Positions 1 to 8,476 of a DNA stretch of 64,000 nucleotides are shown here, in pieces. This stretch comes from Bacillota bacterium. GTDB lineage: Bacteria > Bacillota > Clostridia > Lachnospirales > Cellulosilyticaceae. The stretch spans positions 43,585 through 107,584 of the forward strand of contig JAEWMQ010000058.1 of NCBI GenBank assembly GCA_023393125.1, read 5' to 3'. The number at the start of each line of letters is the position of its first letter. Within the stretch, counting starts at the first letter, position 1. A program made the position numbers and the translations under genes. The notes under the pieces are model-generated. The model searched no databases, was not told where the DNA came from, and saw only the letters and a program-made list of their open reading frames with translations.

Positions 1-724
1 TCATACCTGAGCCAGTAATAGATAGGGAAAAGAACGCCTGTCCCATAGCCATAATCCAAGTCTCGATATTTAATAAAGCTTCCCATTTAGGAATGAATAA
101 AAATCGATAGCCTTCCATTGCTCCTTCTAAAAAATAAACTCTTACTGCAAGAAGAGCAAATAAAACAAAAAACATAGGAATTAAAATCTTATTTAACTTC
201 TCAATTCTTGAAACTGTTCCACTCATAAGTAGCCATACTGTTACCACAATAATAGTAATATGCCAAGGTATACTGCCAAAGTCTCCTGCGGCCTGTGAGA
301 AATATTGTGCACTAGGTAGTGCAAATAATTGCCCCGATATAGCTCCCCATAGTGAACGCAGTACCCATCCCATAATTACTGCATAACCTGTTGCAATTCC
401 TATTGAACCTACTAAAGGAATCCACCCCATTATTCTACCTATTCTATTATGTTTTCTTTTTTCCCAACATAACTTATAAGCGCCTAATGTACCTGTCTTT
501 GCCATACGACCAATAGCAAATTCTGCAGATAATCCCACATATCCAAACAACACTACAAATAATAGATATGGTATTAAAAAGGCTGCTCCTCCATATTGGC
601 CTAACCGATATGGGAATAACCATATATTTCCTAACCCTACTGCTGAACCTACACACGCAAGGATAAATCCAAAAGTACTACTAAAACTGCCATTGCCTTT
701 CACTTTTTCTTTTCCTTCCACCAT
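1..724 (-). CDS. Sodium-dependent transporter, NSS (SLC6/LeuT) family, 3' end outside window
   Basis: Integral membrane symporter that would import an amino acid or related amine with Na+. The frame is open from ATG at 724 to the window edge, giving 241 residues of the N-terminal half. Residues about 16-40 carry the family signature in TM1 (GSAVGLGNIWLFPY; the unwound substrate/Na+ site of LeuT-like proteins), followed by several more hydrophobic segments. The start is supported by an AGGGAGAGG ribosome binding site about 6 nt upstream. It is divergent from a LysR gene across a 139-bp gap holding a LysR-box-like dyad, so control by that regulator is likely (inference). The substrate cannot be told from sequence. 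The C-terminal half is missing only because the window ends; the last complete codon is not a stop. Confidence 0.9.
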   Translation of the reverse strand, partial: MVEGKEKVKGNGSFSSTFGFILACVGSAVGLGNIWLFPYRLGQYGGAAFLIPYLLFVVLFGYVGLSAEFAIGRMAKTGTLGAYKLCWEKRKHNRIGRIMGWIPLVGSIGIATGYAVIMGWVLRSLWGAISGQLFALPSAQYFSQAAGDFGSIPWHITIIVVTVWLLMSGTVSRIEKLNKILIPMFFVLFALLAVRVYFLEGAMEGYRFLFIPKWEALLNIETWIMAMGQAFFSLSITGSGM

Positions 725-822
725 TTCCTCTCCCTTTCTTATGTAATGTTCTGTTGTATTTATGTAATCCATAGTGTATCATTAACTCAATAATAAGTAA
801 AATTGATGTTTTTGATAATATA

Positions 823-837
823 ATCAATATTTTTGAT
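823..837. promoter_or_regulatory. Candidate LysR binding site
   Basis: ATCAA-TATTT-TTGAT is a perfect 5-bp inverted repeat with a 5-bp centre, the size and AT-rich form of a LysR box. A related half-site pair (TTGATGTTTTTGAT) lies just upstream at 803-816. It sits 27 bp before the LysR start, between two divergent genes. Confidence 0.45.
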
Positions 838-863
838 ACTCAATGACAACTAAGGAGATTACT

Positions 864-1736
864 ATGGATTTTAAAAACATGATAACCTTTTTAAAGGTTG
901 CCGAATTACATAGCTTTTCACAAGCAGCAACGCAATTGGGCTACTGCCAATCAGCTGTATCTACACAAATTTCAAAATTAGAGACTGAACTTAATAAAAC
1001 TTTATTTGACCGAATTGGCCATAAGATTTATCTTACCGAAAGTGGCAAGTTGTTTCAGCAATATGTTCAAAATGTACTACTTCTCACTGAAAATCTTGAA
1101 CACGCTTTAGAAGAACAATTAGATGTTCGTGGTACCATTCGTCTTGCTACCTCTGATTCTCTTTGCTCTTCACTTTTGACTCATCTATTTGTTGACTATC
1201 AAAAGCGCTACCCTAATGTACAGTTTCATATCCGCACAGGACTAACAGACGAAATGCTTCACTGGCTTTTACACAATGATATTGATTTAATCTATACATT
1301 AGATAACCGCATACGTCGTCCTGAGCTTATTGTCTTAAATGAAAGTCCAGAACCTGCTCATTTTTATGTATCAGCTTCCCATCCTCTTTTAAATCAAGCT
1401 AAGCTCTCCATAGAGGACCTAAAACACTACCCACTTTATCTAACAGAACAAGGTGTTAGCTATCGTAAACTACTTGACCAAGCTTTAGCTGAAGCTGAAC
1501 ACTCCATTCTTCCTACAATAGAATCAGGAAATGTACAAGTCATTCGTGAACTCATTCTTAAAACAAACGGGATTGGCTTTATCCCTGAATTTGTAGTAAA
1601 AAAAGACCTGCAAGCTGGAAGTATTTGTCCTATCCCGCTTACAGATCTTAATATTACTGTTTGGAAACAACTCATTCATCATAAAGGGAAGGCACTTACC
1701 CCAGCAATGCAGAGTTTTATTAACTTTATTTCTTAA
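864..1736 (+). CDS. LysR-family transcriptional regulator
   Basis: DNA-binding regulator of 290 residues, the normal length for the family. Residues about 3-62 form the winged helix-turn-helix (HSFSQAATQLGYCQSAVSTQ is the recognition region), and about 88-290 form the two-lobed effector-binding domain. I chose ATG 864 instead of the upstream in-frame ATG 843 because TAAGGAG ends 7 nt before 864 while 843 has no ribosome binding site and would overlap the promoter. It is divergent from the sodium symporter, the classical LysR target arrangement, so it probably controls that transporter. The effector is unknown. Confidence 0.93.
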   Translation: MDFKNMITFLKVAELHSFSQAATQLGYCQSAVSTQISKLETELNKTLFDRIGHKIYLTESGKLFQQYVQNVLLLTENLEHALEEQLDVRGTIRLATSDSLCSSLLTHLFVDYQKRYPNVQFHIRTGLTDEMLHWLLHNDIDLIYTLDNRIRRPELIVLNESPEPAHFYVSASHPLLNQAKLSIEDLKHYPLYLTEQGVSYRKLLDQALAEAEHSILPTIESGNVQVIRELILKTNGIGFIPEFVVKKDLQAGSICPIPLTDLNITVWKQLIHHKGKALTPAMQSFINFIS

Positions 1737-1776
1737 TAGTAAGCTATAGCTATTAGTAGCTATAAGTCGACTATTA
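1734..1776. terminator. Imperfect hairpin between convergent genes
   Basis: TAATAGT...GCTATAGCTA pairs with TAGCTATAAG...ACTATTA, with small bulges, between the stop codons of the convergent LysR and rsmH genes. No strong T-run follows on either side, so it is only a possible bidirectional terminator. Confidence 0.35.
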
Positions 1777-1778
1777 GC

Positions 1779-2828
1779 CTAAGCCTTTATTGCCCATCTC
1801 ATTTTGGTTGAACGAGCACGACTATTCCTATTACATTCTTCTGCTGATGGTCTGATAACCTCCGTTGCAATTTCACTATAAACGCCTTCACGTAGTAATC
1901 TTTTAAAGGATTTTTTGACAAGTCTATCCTCTCCTGAATGGAAGGTTAGTATGGCAACACGTCCCCCTTTGGCAAGAACATTAGGAAGCTTTTCTAGAAA
2001 TTCTTCTAGCACTTCAAATTCGCGATTCACATCGATTCGTAATGCTTGGAAAGTTCTTTGGCATGATTTCTTAATAGCTTCTTTTCTCTTATCTTCTGGA
2101 ATAAATTCAAGGGCTTCCCCTATAACTTGTTGGAGTTTAGAGGTCGTAGAAATATCAGTCCCTTTTCTTATTCCAGAAATAATAGCCCTGGATATCTCCT
2201 TAGCATAAGGCTCATCTGCATTTTCAATCAACATCCCCTGTAATTCTTCCTTCGTTATATGTTTTAAACGTTCAGCTGCAGATATCCCTTTATCAGGATT
2301 TAATCGTAAATCCAATGGCCCTTCATGTTTAAATGAAAAACCTCTATCTGGATTATCAATTTGCATTGAAGAAACACCTAAATCCGCTAACATAAAATCA
2401 AATAAACCCGCTTCCTCAGCCACCTGATCAATATTGACAAAGTTCGTCTGCTTAATCGTTAATATTTCCTCGCCATACCCTAAATCCATTAAGCGTTTTT
2501 TTGTTTTTACTATTTCAATAGGATCTACATCTAAAGCATACATATGACCTTTTGATTCTAAACATTTTAGCATTTCTAATGTATGCCCACCGTATCCAAG
2601 GGTTGCATCTAATCCCTTTTGTCCCGGTTTTATTTGTAAAAATTCTAGTATTTCTTTAACACATATTGAAATATGCATACCTGCTGGTGTACTTCCTTTT
2701 TTAATGACTCTCTCAACAGTATCCCCATATTTTTCAGGCTGGTGTTCTTTGTATTTTTCTTTATAGGTTTTTGGATGAGTTCCTTTATATCTAACACGTC
2801 GTTTGTGCTTTTGCTCTTGATTATCCAT
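1779..2828 (-). CDS. rsmH: 16S rRNA (cytosine(1402)-N(4))-methyltransferase, RsmH/MraW family
   Basis: Would methylate N4 of C1402 in the 16S rRNA decoding centre using S-adenosylmethionine. Of 349 residues, about 45-345 match RsmH: STPAGMHIS at the start of the catalytic domain, the SAM-binding loop DATLGYGGHT (about 74-83), DLGVSSMQID, and the C-terminal FHSGEDRLVKKSFK. It has about 45 extra basic residues at the N-terminus (RRVRYKGTHPKTYKEKY) that canonical RsmH lacks. ATG 2828 is preferred over GTG 2840 because GTGAGGAA acts as its ribosome binding site. The gene is not in a division/cell-wall cluster (no mraZ, ftsL or pbp beside it), so it may be a paralogue of a canonical rsmH located elsewhere (inference). 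Confidence 0.9.
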   Translation of the reverse strand: MDNQEQKHKRRVRYKGTHPKTYKEKYKEHQPEKYGDTVERVIKKGSTPAGMHISICVKEILEFLQIKPGQKGLDATLGYGGHTLEMLKCLESKGHMYALDVDPIEIVKTKKRLMDLGYGEEILTIKQTNFVNIDQVAEEAGLFDFMLADLGVSSMQIDNPDRGFSFKHEGPLDLRLNPDKGISAAERLKHITKEELQGMLIENADEPYAKEISRAIISGIRKGTDISTTSKLQQVIGEALEFIPEDKRKEAIKKSCQRTFQALRIDVNREFEVLEEFLEKLPNVLAKGGRVAILTFHSGEDRLVKKSFKRLLREGVYSEIATEVIRPSAEECNRNSRARSTKMRWAIKA

Positions 2829-3021
2829 TGATTTCCTCACTATTTTTTCTTAATTTATTTATTTTACTATATTAAAATGTTGAATTTAAATATATCTTTC
2901 CATTAATAGTAGCATATCCTTCTAATGCTTACAAATTTTTATATTTTTAAATACTAGAGCAAAATAAATAGTAGTATAAAATATTTCATTTCACATCATT
3001 TCCTGCTTCTTATTCTTATAA

Positions 3022-3068
3022 TCAAAAAACACGAAGACCCATTTATATGCTACTAATGGTCTTCGTGT
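3022..3068 (-). terminator. Intrinsic terminator (minus strand)
   Basis: ACACGAAGACC pairs perfectly with GGTCTTCGTGT, followed on the minus strand by TTTTTT. It ends the transcript of the small frame at 3053-3094 and probably that of the 378-residue gene upstream. Confidence 0.85.
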
Positions 3069-3094
3069 ATATGGGTTTGTGGGGAGCAGCTCAT
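3053..3094 (-). CDS. Very short His-containing reading frame (13 aa), possible truncated gene
   Basis: MSCSPQTHIHEDH, stop TAG. An ideal ribosome binding site (AAAGGAGG at 3103-3110, 8 nt spacing) precedes the ATG, and its last codons run into the terminator stem. Upstream at about 3132-3139 is CATACAAT, which resembles a SigE-type -10 (weak evidence). The THIHE start recalls the N-terminus of YmaF-type His-rich proteins, so this may be the remnant of such a gene after an internal deletion, or a genuine micro-peptide. I cannot decide. Confidence 0.35.
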   Translation of the reverse strand: MSCSPQTHIHEDH

Positions 3095-3193
3095 ACTTAT
3101 AGCCTCCTTTAGCGTAATTGTTAGCACATTGTATGCCTGTTCACACAGGATAGTTCTTAGAATCAATAGATTTTTTGCCAAATAGACTATTAC

Positions 3194-4330
3194 TTATTTC
3201 CCTTTCCACCAATCAGCCGTCAATTCCTTGTAATCTATTCTCTCCCAATGACTAGATGATTTACCCGTATGTAAATCAATATCCTGCTTATAATAATATG
3301 TCTTAGGCCAAGTACGAAATACGGATTTCTTTTGGAACATTATTTTAGTTAAAAACATCTTATTTTGAACAATCCACCCATCACAAGGTATCATTGTAAT
3401 CTCCACTTGCTCTCCTTGCTTTATCACTTTATACTCACCTGAAAAATATCCCATAGACTGATCCATCTCGATTCTAAAACGCCCAATCACCTCAGTATTT
3501 TTCATGTGTAATAAATCAGGGAACAAATCCTCAAATTTCAATATAAAAGTATGTTTTGAATGTTGGAATCGTAAGGATTCCATTTGCTGCATACCCTCTA
3601 TTGTTTTATATGTAGCAATTAAGCCTTGCTCATGAAGTTCATTCTTATTACAATCATAGGCTCGTAAAATGACCTCTTCTTTTTTTCCAAACTCAACAAG
3701 TTCACAATCATAACCATATCTAGTAAAATAACGCATTTGTCCATCCTTTGGAATAGGTACTGGAAATGCATCTGGTAGTATCTCTTTTCCATCGATCTGT
3801 ATTTTAAGGACGGTATTTTTCTTTCTTACTAGATCAAATTGATACATAGCAAAGGCAGGAAATGATACTGGATTTCGTGAAGATACACCTATTGGCGCTA
3901 TAAGATCAAACGCTCTACTTGGTTTCTTTCCATGCTCTTGAACCACTACATCTATAAGTCTCCCTTTATAATCATGAAAATAAAACTCAGCATGTATACC
4001 TTCCTCTGTTAGCTGAAAATACCCTCTATCAAACCTAGTTTTACGATAATGTTTAAGTCCCTTGTCACATACCTCAAATTTTCCGAGTTCTTTAATATAT
4101 AGACTCTCTTCATCATATACATCCACATATCTATCATTTCGATAAGCAATTACTCTAAACCCTTTTCCCTCAAGTTCTGTCTCTAAATACTGTAATTCAA
4201 GACCTGTATAAATAGCTTCCGGATTCTTCTCAAAGTTTAAGAGAAGTAATTTTTTAATTGGTGCAATTTCCATAGTAAACGGTTGAAGAACTTTACCATC
4301 CATCTCTTCTAATTTCAATCTCTTCACCAA
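3194..4330 (-). CDS. Conserved-looking hypothetical protein, 378 aa
   Basis: I do not recognise this protein. It is soluble, has no signal peptide or membrane segment, and is rich in aromatic and charged residues with alternating beta-type segments (YFTRYGYDCELVEFG, EQVEITMIPCDGWIV, TYYYKQDIDL near the end), suggesting beta-sandwich or beta-barrel folds. The start is uncertain: 4330 is TTG, the next codon is GTG, and the first ATG is codon 10. The TTG lies only about a dozen bases from the predicted -10 of the nearest promoter, so ATG codon 10, or use of the upstream promoter copy, is possible. It is transcribed alone from a duplicated promoter region. Confidence 0.7.
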   Translation of the reverse strand: MVKRLKLEEMDGKVLQPFTMEIAPIKKLLLLNFEKNPEAIYTGLELQYLETELEGKGFRVIAYRNDRYVDVYDEESLYIKELGKFEVCDKGLKHYRKTRFDRGYFQLTEEGIHAEFYFHDYKGRLIDVVVQEHGKKPSRAFDLIAPIGVSSRNPVSFPAFAMYQFDLVRKKNTVLKIQIDGKEILPDAFPVPIPKDGQMRYFTRYGYDCELVEFGKKEEVILRAYDCNKNELHEQGLIATYKTIEGMQQMESLRFQHSKHTFILKFEDLFPDLLHMKNTEVIGRFRIEMDQSMGYFSGEYKVIKQGEQVEITMIPCDGWIVQNKMFLTKIMFQKKSVFRTWPKTYYYKQDIDLHTGKSSSHWERIDYKELTADWWKGK

Positions 4331-4341
4331 ACTTTCTTAAT

Positions 4342-4397
4342 ATATAATATATTATGTATTTTTTATCAAGATATAATATGCTATGTATTTTGTCAAG
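4342..4397 (-). promoter_or_regulatory. Tandemly duplicated promoter
   Basis: Two direct repeats of about 28 bp (4342-4370 and 4371-4396). On the minus strand each copy reads as a promoter: TTGACA-N17-TATCTT (distal) and TTGATA-N17-TATATT (proximal). They drive the 378-residue gene. Whether the repeats are also operator copies is open. Confidence 0.55.
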
Positions 4398-4461
4398 AAT
4401 CTGTCTCTCTGTTTTTATATCCTCATTTATACGTTATAGTATCAGCTATTTTACTTAAAAC

Positions 4462-4490
4462 AAAATGGCAGATGCGCTATCTGCCATTTT
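4462..4490 (-). terminator. Intrinsic terminator
   Basis: AAAATGGCAGAT pairs with ATCTGCCATTTT around a short GCGCT loop, and the minus strand continues GTTTT. It ends the esterase transcript. Confidence 0.8.
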
Positions 4491-4518
4491 TAATAATCAA
4501 ACGCTATCATCTCATCTA

Positions 4519-5487
4519 CTATTCCATAATCTCAGCATTCTTTCGATTAATCCACTCCGTAGAAACATCCATTGCAGCGCGGCAGGCTTTAGTCTGGTCT
4601 AAGGCATTCAGCATTACAAAGTCATGGATAATCGCCTGGAAACGGATAGCTGTTACATTTACTCCAGCTTTTCGCAGTTTTATAGCATATGCTTCTCCCT
4701 CATCTCTTAGTACATCTGCCTCTCCATTTAAAACCATGGCATCTGGAAGTCCTTCTAATTCTTCTATAGTAGCCCTTAAAGGAGATGCTGTTATCTGATT
4801 TCGATCTTTTTTACTCGTTGTATATTGATCCCAGAACCACATCATACCAGCTCTATATAGATAATAGTTTACGGCAAATTGATAGTATGATCCCGTAGAA
4901 AAACAAGCATTTGTAACAGGATAATATAAAAGCTGTTTATGAATTTTAGGCCCTTTTCTATACTTAGACATAATAGTCATTATAGTTGCCATATTACCTC
5001 CGACGCTGTCTCCTGCAACTGTTAATGTATTTAGATGTGCGTTGCAATTTACTTCTAATAATAAGTCAGGTAATAAGCACATTACCTCATAACACTGCTC
5101 AACGGCTGTAGGGTATTTAGCTTCTGGTGAGCGGGTATATTCAGGGAATACTACTATAGAATTAGTACGAGCAGCTAGTTCCCGAACTAACTTATCATGA
5201 GTATGGAAGCTACCAAATACCCATCCTGCTCCATGAATATAATAAATCACATGAGGACTACCTACGATATTGTCTGGTATTACAAAATAGATGTTAATTG
5301 TCCCCCAATTGCTTGTTTGAACTGGTATTATTTTAATTTCAGCAGGATACTTGTAAACAGGTGTATCCTGCGCACGTTCTAAAACCTCACGTCCCTGTTC
5401 TGGAGGCAGCTGAAAAATGAGAGGTGGCTTAGAACTCTGATCACAAACCAATTCTGCCTCTCTTTCTAAAGGTACTGTTCTCCTCAT
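4519..5487 (-). CDS. Alpha/beta hydrolase, HSL-like carboxylesterase
   Basis: Cytoplasmic ester hydrolase of 322 residues in the hormone-sensitive-lipase group. The oxyanion-hole motif is HGAGW at 85-89 (family form HGGG), the nucleophile elbow is GDSVGGN with Ser161, and the rest of the triad is probably Asp258 (in EADVLRDE) and His288 (in IIHDF). No signal peptide is seen. It stands alone with its own terminator, so genomic context does not reveal the substrate; short-chain acyl esters are the family norm. Confidence 0.9.
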   Translation of the reverse strand: MRRTVPLEREAELVCDQSSKPPLIFQLPPEQGREVLERAQDTPVYKYPAEIKIIPVQTSNWGTINIYFVIPDNIVGSPHVIYYIHGAGWVFGSFHTHDKLVRELAARTNSIVVFPEYTRSPEAKYPTAVEQCYEVMCLLPDLLLEVNCNAHLNTLTVAGDSVGGNMATIMTIMSKYRKGPKIHKQLLYYPVTNACFSTGSYYQFAVNYYLYRAGMMWFWDQYTTSKKDRNQITASPLRATIEELEGLPDAMVLNGEADVLRDEGEAYAIKLRKAGVNVTAIRFQAIIHDFVMLNALDQTKACRAAMDVSTEWINRKNAEIME

Positions 5488-5640
5488 ATCTCTATTCTCC
5501 TTTACAACTTTTTAGGCCATCTTTAAATTCTTATCTTAATTGTAAAATCCTAGGTATTTCCCTTCCAATATATGATTTAGCATCCAAAAGTTTACTGCTT
5601 CTTGGCATATGAAATTGTTCTATTAAATCGCATAATAAAA

Positions 5641-5680
5641 GGAGCCTTGCACTCATTTCTTAGTGCAGACTCCTCTTTAA
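5641..5680 (-). terminator. Intrinsic terminator
   Basis: GGAGTCTGCACT pairs with AGTGCAAGGCTCC (one bulge/mismatch), followed on the minus strand by TTTTATT, just after the acetyltransferase stop. Confidence 0.75.
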
Positions 5681-5698
5681 TATTTCATACGACTTAAA

Positions 5699-6328
5699 CT
5701 AATTATCAGACTCATTTTTACTACGATTAATTTTGTATTGCTTTTCCTGCTCTGCCCAGTACTCACGGTCCTTCTCGGTAATAGGACGTAGCACTTTACA
5801 TGGATTTCCAACAGCGATAACATTAGATGGAATATCTTTAGTTACAACTGACCCTGAACCAATAACTACATTATCCCCAATCGTAACACCTGGATTGATA
5901 ACTGTACTTCCACCAACCCAAACGTTGTTTCCAATCACTACCTTCTTTCCAAATTCTAACTGCTTATTACGAACTTCTGCATCTATAGGATGTCCCGCTG
6001 TATAAACACATACCCTTGGGCCAAAAAATACATTATCTCCAATTGTCACATCACATACATCAATGATAATACAATCATAGTTGGCAAAGAAATTCTCCCC
6101 CACTGATATGTGGCATCCATAATCACAGCGAAATGGTGGTTCTATCCATAGATTTTCTCCTGTTTTTTGAAATAACTCTTTAAATAGCTGAATGCGATAT
6201 TCTGCCTGCTCTTCTGTTGCATTATTAATAAGTCTTGTTAACCTTCTTGATTTTGCAAAGTCCTTAGCTAATTCTTCATCTTTTGCAATATATAGTTGTC
6301 CTGATAACATTAATTCTCTCTCTGTCAT
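5699..6328 (-). CDS. Maltose/galactoside O-acetyltransferase family protein (left-handed beta-helix)
   Basis: Transfers acetyl from acetyl-CoA to a sugar hydroxyl. Of 209 residues, about 1-55 form the family N-terminal helical cap, then hexapeptide repeats ([IV]GDNV, VVIGNNVWVG, VTIGDNVVIGSG) build the beta-helix. The catalytic histidine is His113 in YTAGHPID, and the C-terminus has the usual VGNPCKVLR. An ideal ribosome binding site (GAGGAGGAATCATT) precedes the ATG. It is close to LacA/Maa/NodL in length and motifs; the acceptor sugar is not predictable. Confidence 0.92.
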   Translation of the reverse strand: MTERELMLSGQLYIAKDEELAKDFAKSRRLTRLINNATEEQAEYRIQLFKELFQKTGENLWIEPPFRCDYGCHISVGENFFANYDCIIIDVCDVTIGDNVFFGPRVCVYTAGHPIDAEVRNKQLEFGKKVVIGNNVWVGGSTVINPGVTIGDNVVIGSGSVVTKDIPSNVIAVGNPCKVLRPITEKDREYWAEQEKQYKINRSKNESDN

Positions 6329-6376
6329 AATGATTCCTCCTCACTTCTCTATTATAAGAATATCGTTTAACTATAC

Positions 6377-6405
6377 TTGAAACAATCTATTTTTCGACCT
6401 ATACT
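6377..6405 (+). promoter_or_regulatory. Sigma-A-type promoter for small frame
   Basis: TTGAAA (6377-6382), exactly 17 nt, TATACT (6400-6405). It points at the small reading frame beginning at 6435 and away from the neighbouring minus-strand genes. Confidence 0.65.
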
Positions 6406-6434
6406 ATAAAAAACCGACTAAAAGGAGGATCATC

Positions 6435-6557
6435 ATGGCATTACATGGATGTCCATTCCATATTCATCATGAGTGGCATCAAAATCTAATAATCCCTCTA
6501 TCGTTCTTTAATGCCAGACTTTTTCATGGTATACATAGCCTTGTCTGCTTGCTTTAA
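6435..6557 (+). CDS. Small His-rich reading frame (40 aa), possibly truncated gene
   Basis: Begins MALHGCPFHIHHEWHQN and ends at TAA 6557. It has a near-consensus promoter, a perfect AAAAGGAGG 7 nt before the ATG, and a His/Cys-rich N-terminus. Its 3' 60 nt overlap the end of the diguanylate cyclase gene on the other strand, so the last 20 residues are probably read-through, not evolved sequence. I read it as either a micro-protein that binds metal or the surviving 5' end of a deleted gene. No family assigned. Confidence 0.45.
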   Translation: MALHGCPFHIHHEWHQNLIIPLSFFNARLFHGIHSLVCLL

Positions 6558-7406
6558 CATATCGTCTATAAATTCCTTTGAAGCAACAAAGGACTCTGTA
6601 TATGAATAGCCTAGATCCACATCTACATATTTTTGCTCATGGCTATCAATACCTATTTTTCTAACTTCACTACGTAGCAGCTCAACCTTAGCAGAAACTT
6701 GCTCTTTAGAGTAGTTAACTAATACAATGATAAATTCATCACCACCTAGACGAATAACAGAATCTTGACTACTTATATTTTTCTTAAATGTAGAGGCGAT
6801 TTTTATCAATATACTGTCTCCTGCCTCATGTCCCATTGTATCATTAATATCCTTAAACCTTTTTAAATCAGCCATAACAAAAGCTACTTTTTTAGATACC
6901 TTGGTGTTATTGTGGTATAGAAAGAGATATTCATCTAAATATCTTCGATTATAGGCTAAAGTTAAAGGATCTTCATAAATTTTTCGATAGGTCTCTGCTA
7001 TGAGTTCAATAATTGTTTTATCTTCAACGTCACTTATTCCAAATTTCTCAAAAAGTGTCGCATCAGAAACCCCATTTATAATTTCTAATATAACCGTATG
7101 CTCTTTACCTGTTTCATCTAGTACATTAACCGGCCTCGAAATAACATGATATACTTCATTGTCTTTAAATTCGTATTTCTCTTTTTGACACCCATCTAAA
7201 AGAGCACTCATACTCGTACAATTCTCACAACGCTTTTCTTTATTCCATAATTGATAACACTGCTCACTGGCTCTCAGCTTTTGGGTTTGTGGATTAAAAA
7301 ATAGTACTTTTGTTTCTGTTGTATCAACAAGACGAACGGCATCAAAAAACGGCTGCATATGCTCTACTGCATTCTTAATATTATGTATATTTTGTTTTTC
7401 CATCAT
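6498..7406 (-). CDS. Diguanylate cyclase (GGDEF) with N-terminal PAS-like sensor domain
   Basis: Makes cyclic di-GMP from two GTP. Of 302 residues, about 10-120 form a PAS-like domain with a Cys pair (RCENC) and 140-302 the GGDEF domain. The active-site loop RLGGDEF (GGDEF at 221-225) is intact, as are the Mg2+/GTP features DLKRFKDIN and GHEAGD, so it should be active. The allosteric inhibitory RxxD site is not conserved (SSQD in its place), implying weak product inhibition. No membrane segment. I start at ATG 7406 over TTG 7427; a GGGGA lies about 12 nt upstream. A transcript partner is not apparent. Confidence 0.88.
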   Translation of the reverse strand: MMEKQNIHNIKNAVEHMQPFFDAVRLVDTTETKVLFFNPQTQKLRASEQCYQLWNKEKRCENCTSMSALLDGCQKEKYEFKDNEVYHVISRPVNVLDETGKEHTVILEIINGVSDATLFEKFGISDVEDKTIIELIAETYRKIYEDPLTLAYNRRYLDEYLFLYHNNTKVSKKVAFVMADLKRFKDINDTMGHEAGDSILIKIASTFKKNISSQDSVIRLGGDEFIIVLVNYSKEQVSAKVELLRSEVRKIGIDSHEQKYVDVDLGYSYTESFVASKEFIDDMLKQADKAMYTMKKSGIKER

Positions 7407-7557
7407 TGTCTCATATTCCCCAGTCAAATTTCTTATCTATTATAACGCCCCGTTAACTATATTTTTATTACCACCTGCAATGAAAAATACAGTCATGCCA
7501 TATTATTGATGTTGGTTTATTATTAGCAGATAACATTGATTATACTAAAATTGACGC

Positions 7558-8472
7558 CTAGGTACAACCATATCCATCTCCAGTAAAACTGTTTTTCTCT
7601 ATAATATGTATTATCTCTTGGTTAATCTGCTTAGCAATTTCATGATTAATTCCATGTCCTACACCCTTGAAGAATTTTACACGCATCTTTTTTTCTCTTA
7701 GCATCATTTCACCGCCAAGCTTTTCAAAAGGATCCTCTAAGCCTACGAGAAAAAATGCTTTTGTACGGAGTAAATCGACTTCTTGATCTGATAAAGAAGA
7801 TACACTATGGTACCGCATAGTCATATTATTAAATCCACGCATAAGCCAGAAAAAATGCTCCATCAATAGTGGATTCTCTGTAAATGCTTCTATATGTTCT
7901 CCTGTCATTTTAGTTAACAACTTCTGTACATTTTTTCGTGTTGGAATCAAGGCTTCTGGTAAAAATATCCTCATCATTGTTTTCATGGGACTCCCGTTTT
8001 TCCCTGCCGCTACACTAGCTGCCATCGCAATAGGTATCTGTACCCTTTCTGGTCTTTTCACCGTATAAAGCTGCACCAAGTAACCACCATGAGATACACC
8101 TATCAAAGAAACTTTATCCACTCCAAGCCCATTTAAAATATCATCTATCCATAACACATCATCAAATAGTTTCCCATAATCTTTTCCCGGCTTAGTCTTT
8201 CCTGGTCCTCCTATGGTATCCACAGCAAATAAACGAAAGTGTTTTCCAATTTCTTTTGCATTATAGTACCACATTAATGCAGAATCATCCCCCACCCCAT
8301 GAAACAAAACAACAGGTGGACCATCTTTCTTCCCCCAGCTAATAACATGTGTATTGCCATAACGTGTAGAAATCATCTGCTCTTCGTAAGTGACACTCCA
8401 CTGTTTCAAGAGTTCATCATATGTTCTTAGAATTTCCTGCTCAGCCTTTTTACTTCGATATACCCTTACCAT
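7558..8472 (-). CDS. Alpha/beta-fold hydrolase
   Basis: 304-residue cytoplasmic hydrolase. The nucleophile elbow is GVSHGG (Ser127), the oxyanion region is LFHGVGDDS, and the acid and base are probably in GLEDPFEK and GVGHGINHE near the C-terminus. It is 4 bp downstream of a TetR repressor and shares its promoter, so its expression is probably induced by the ligand that releases TetR; the substrate may resemble that ligand (inference). The exact reaction (esterase, lactonase or other) is unknown. Confidence 0.88.
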   Translation of the reverse strand: MVRVYRSKKAEQEILRTYDELLKQWSVTYEEQMISTRYGNTHVISWGKKDGPPVVLFHGVGDDSALMWYYNAKEIGKHFRLFAVDTIGGPGKTKPGKDYGKLFDDVLWIDDILNGLGVDKVSLIGVSHGGYLVQLYTVKRPERVQIPIAMAASVAAGKNGSPMKTMMRIFLPEALIPTRKNVQKLLTKMTGEHIEAFTENPLLMEHFFWLMRGFNNMTMRYHSVSSLSDQEVDLLRTKAFFLVGLEDPFEKLGGEMMLREKKMRVKFFKGVGHGINHEIAKQINQEIIHIIEKNSFTGDGYGCT

Positions 8473-8476
8473 CTTC

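Noticed and set aside
474..656. 60-residue minus frame inside the symporter gene
   Set aside because: It is a shadow in another frame of the NSS transporter, which has the signature motif and a proper start.
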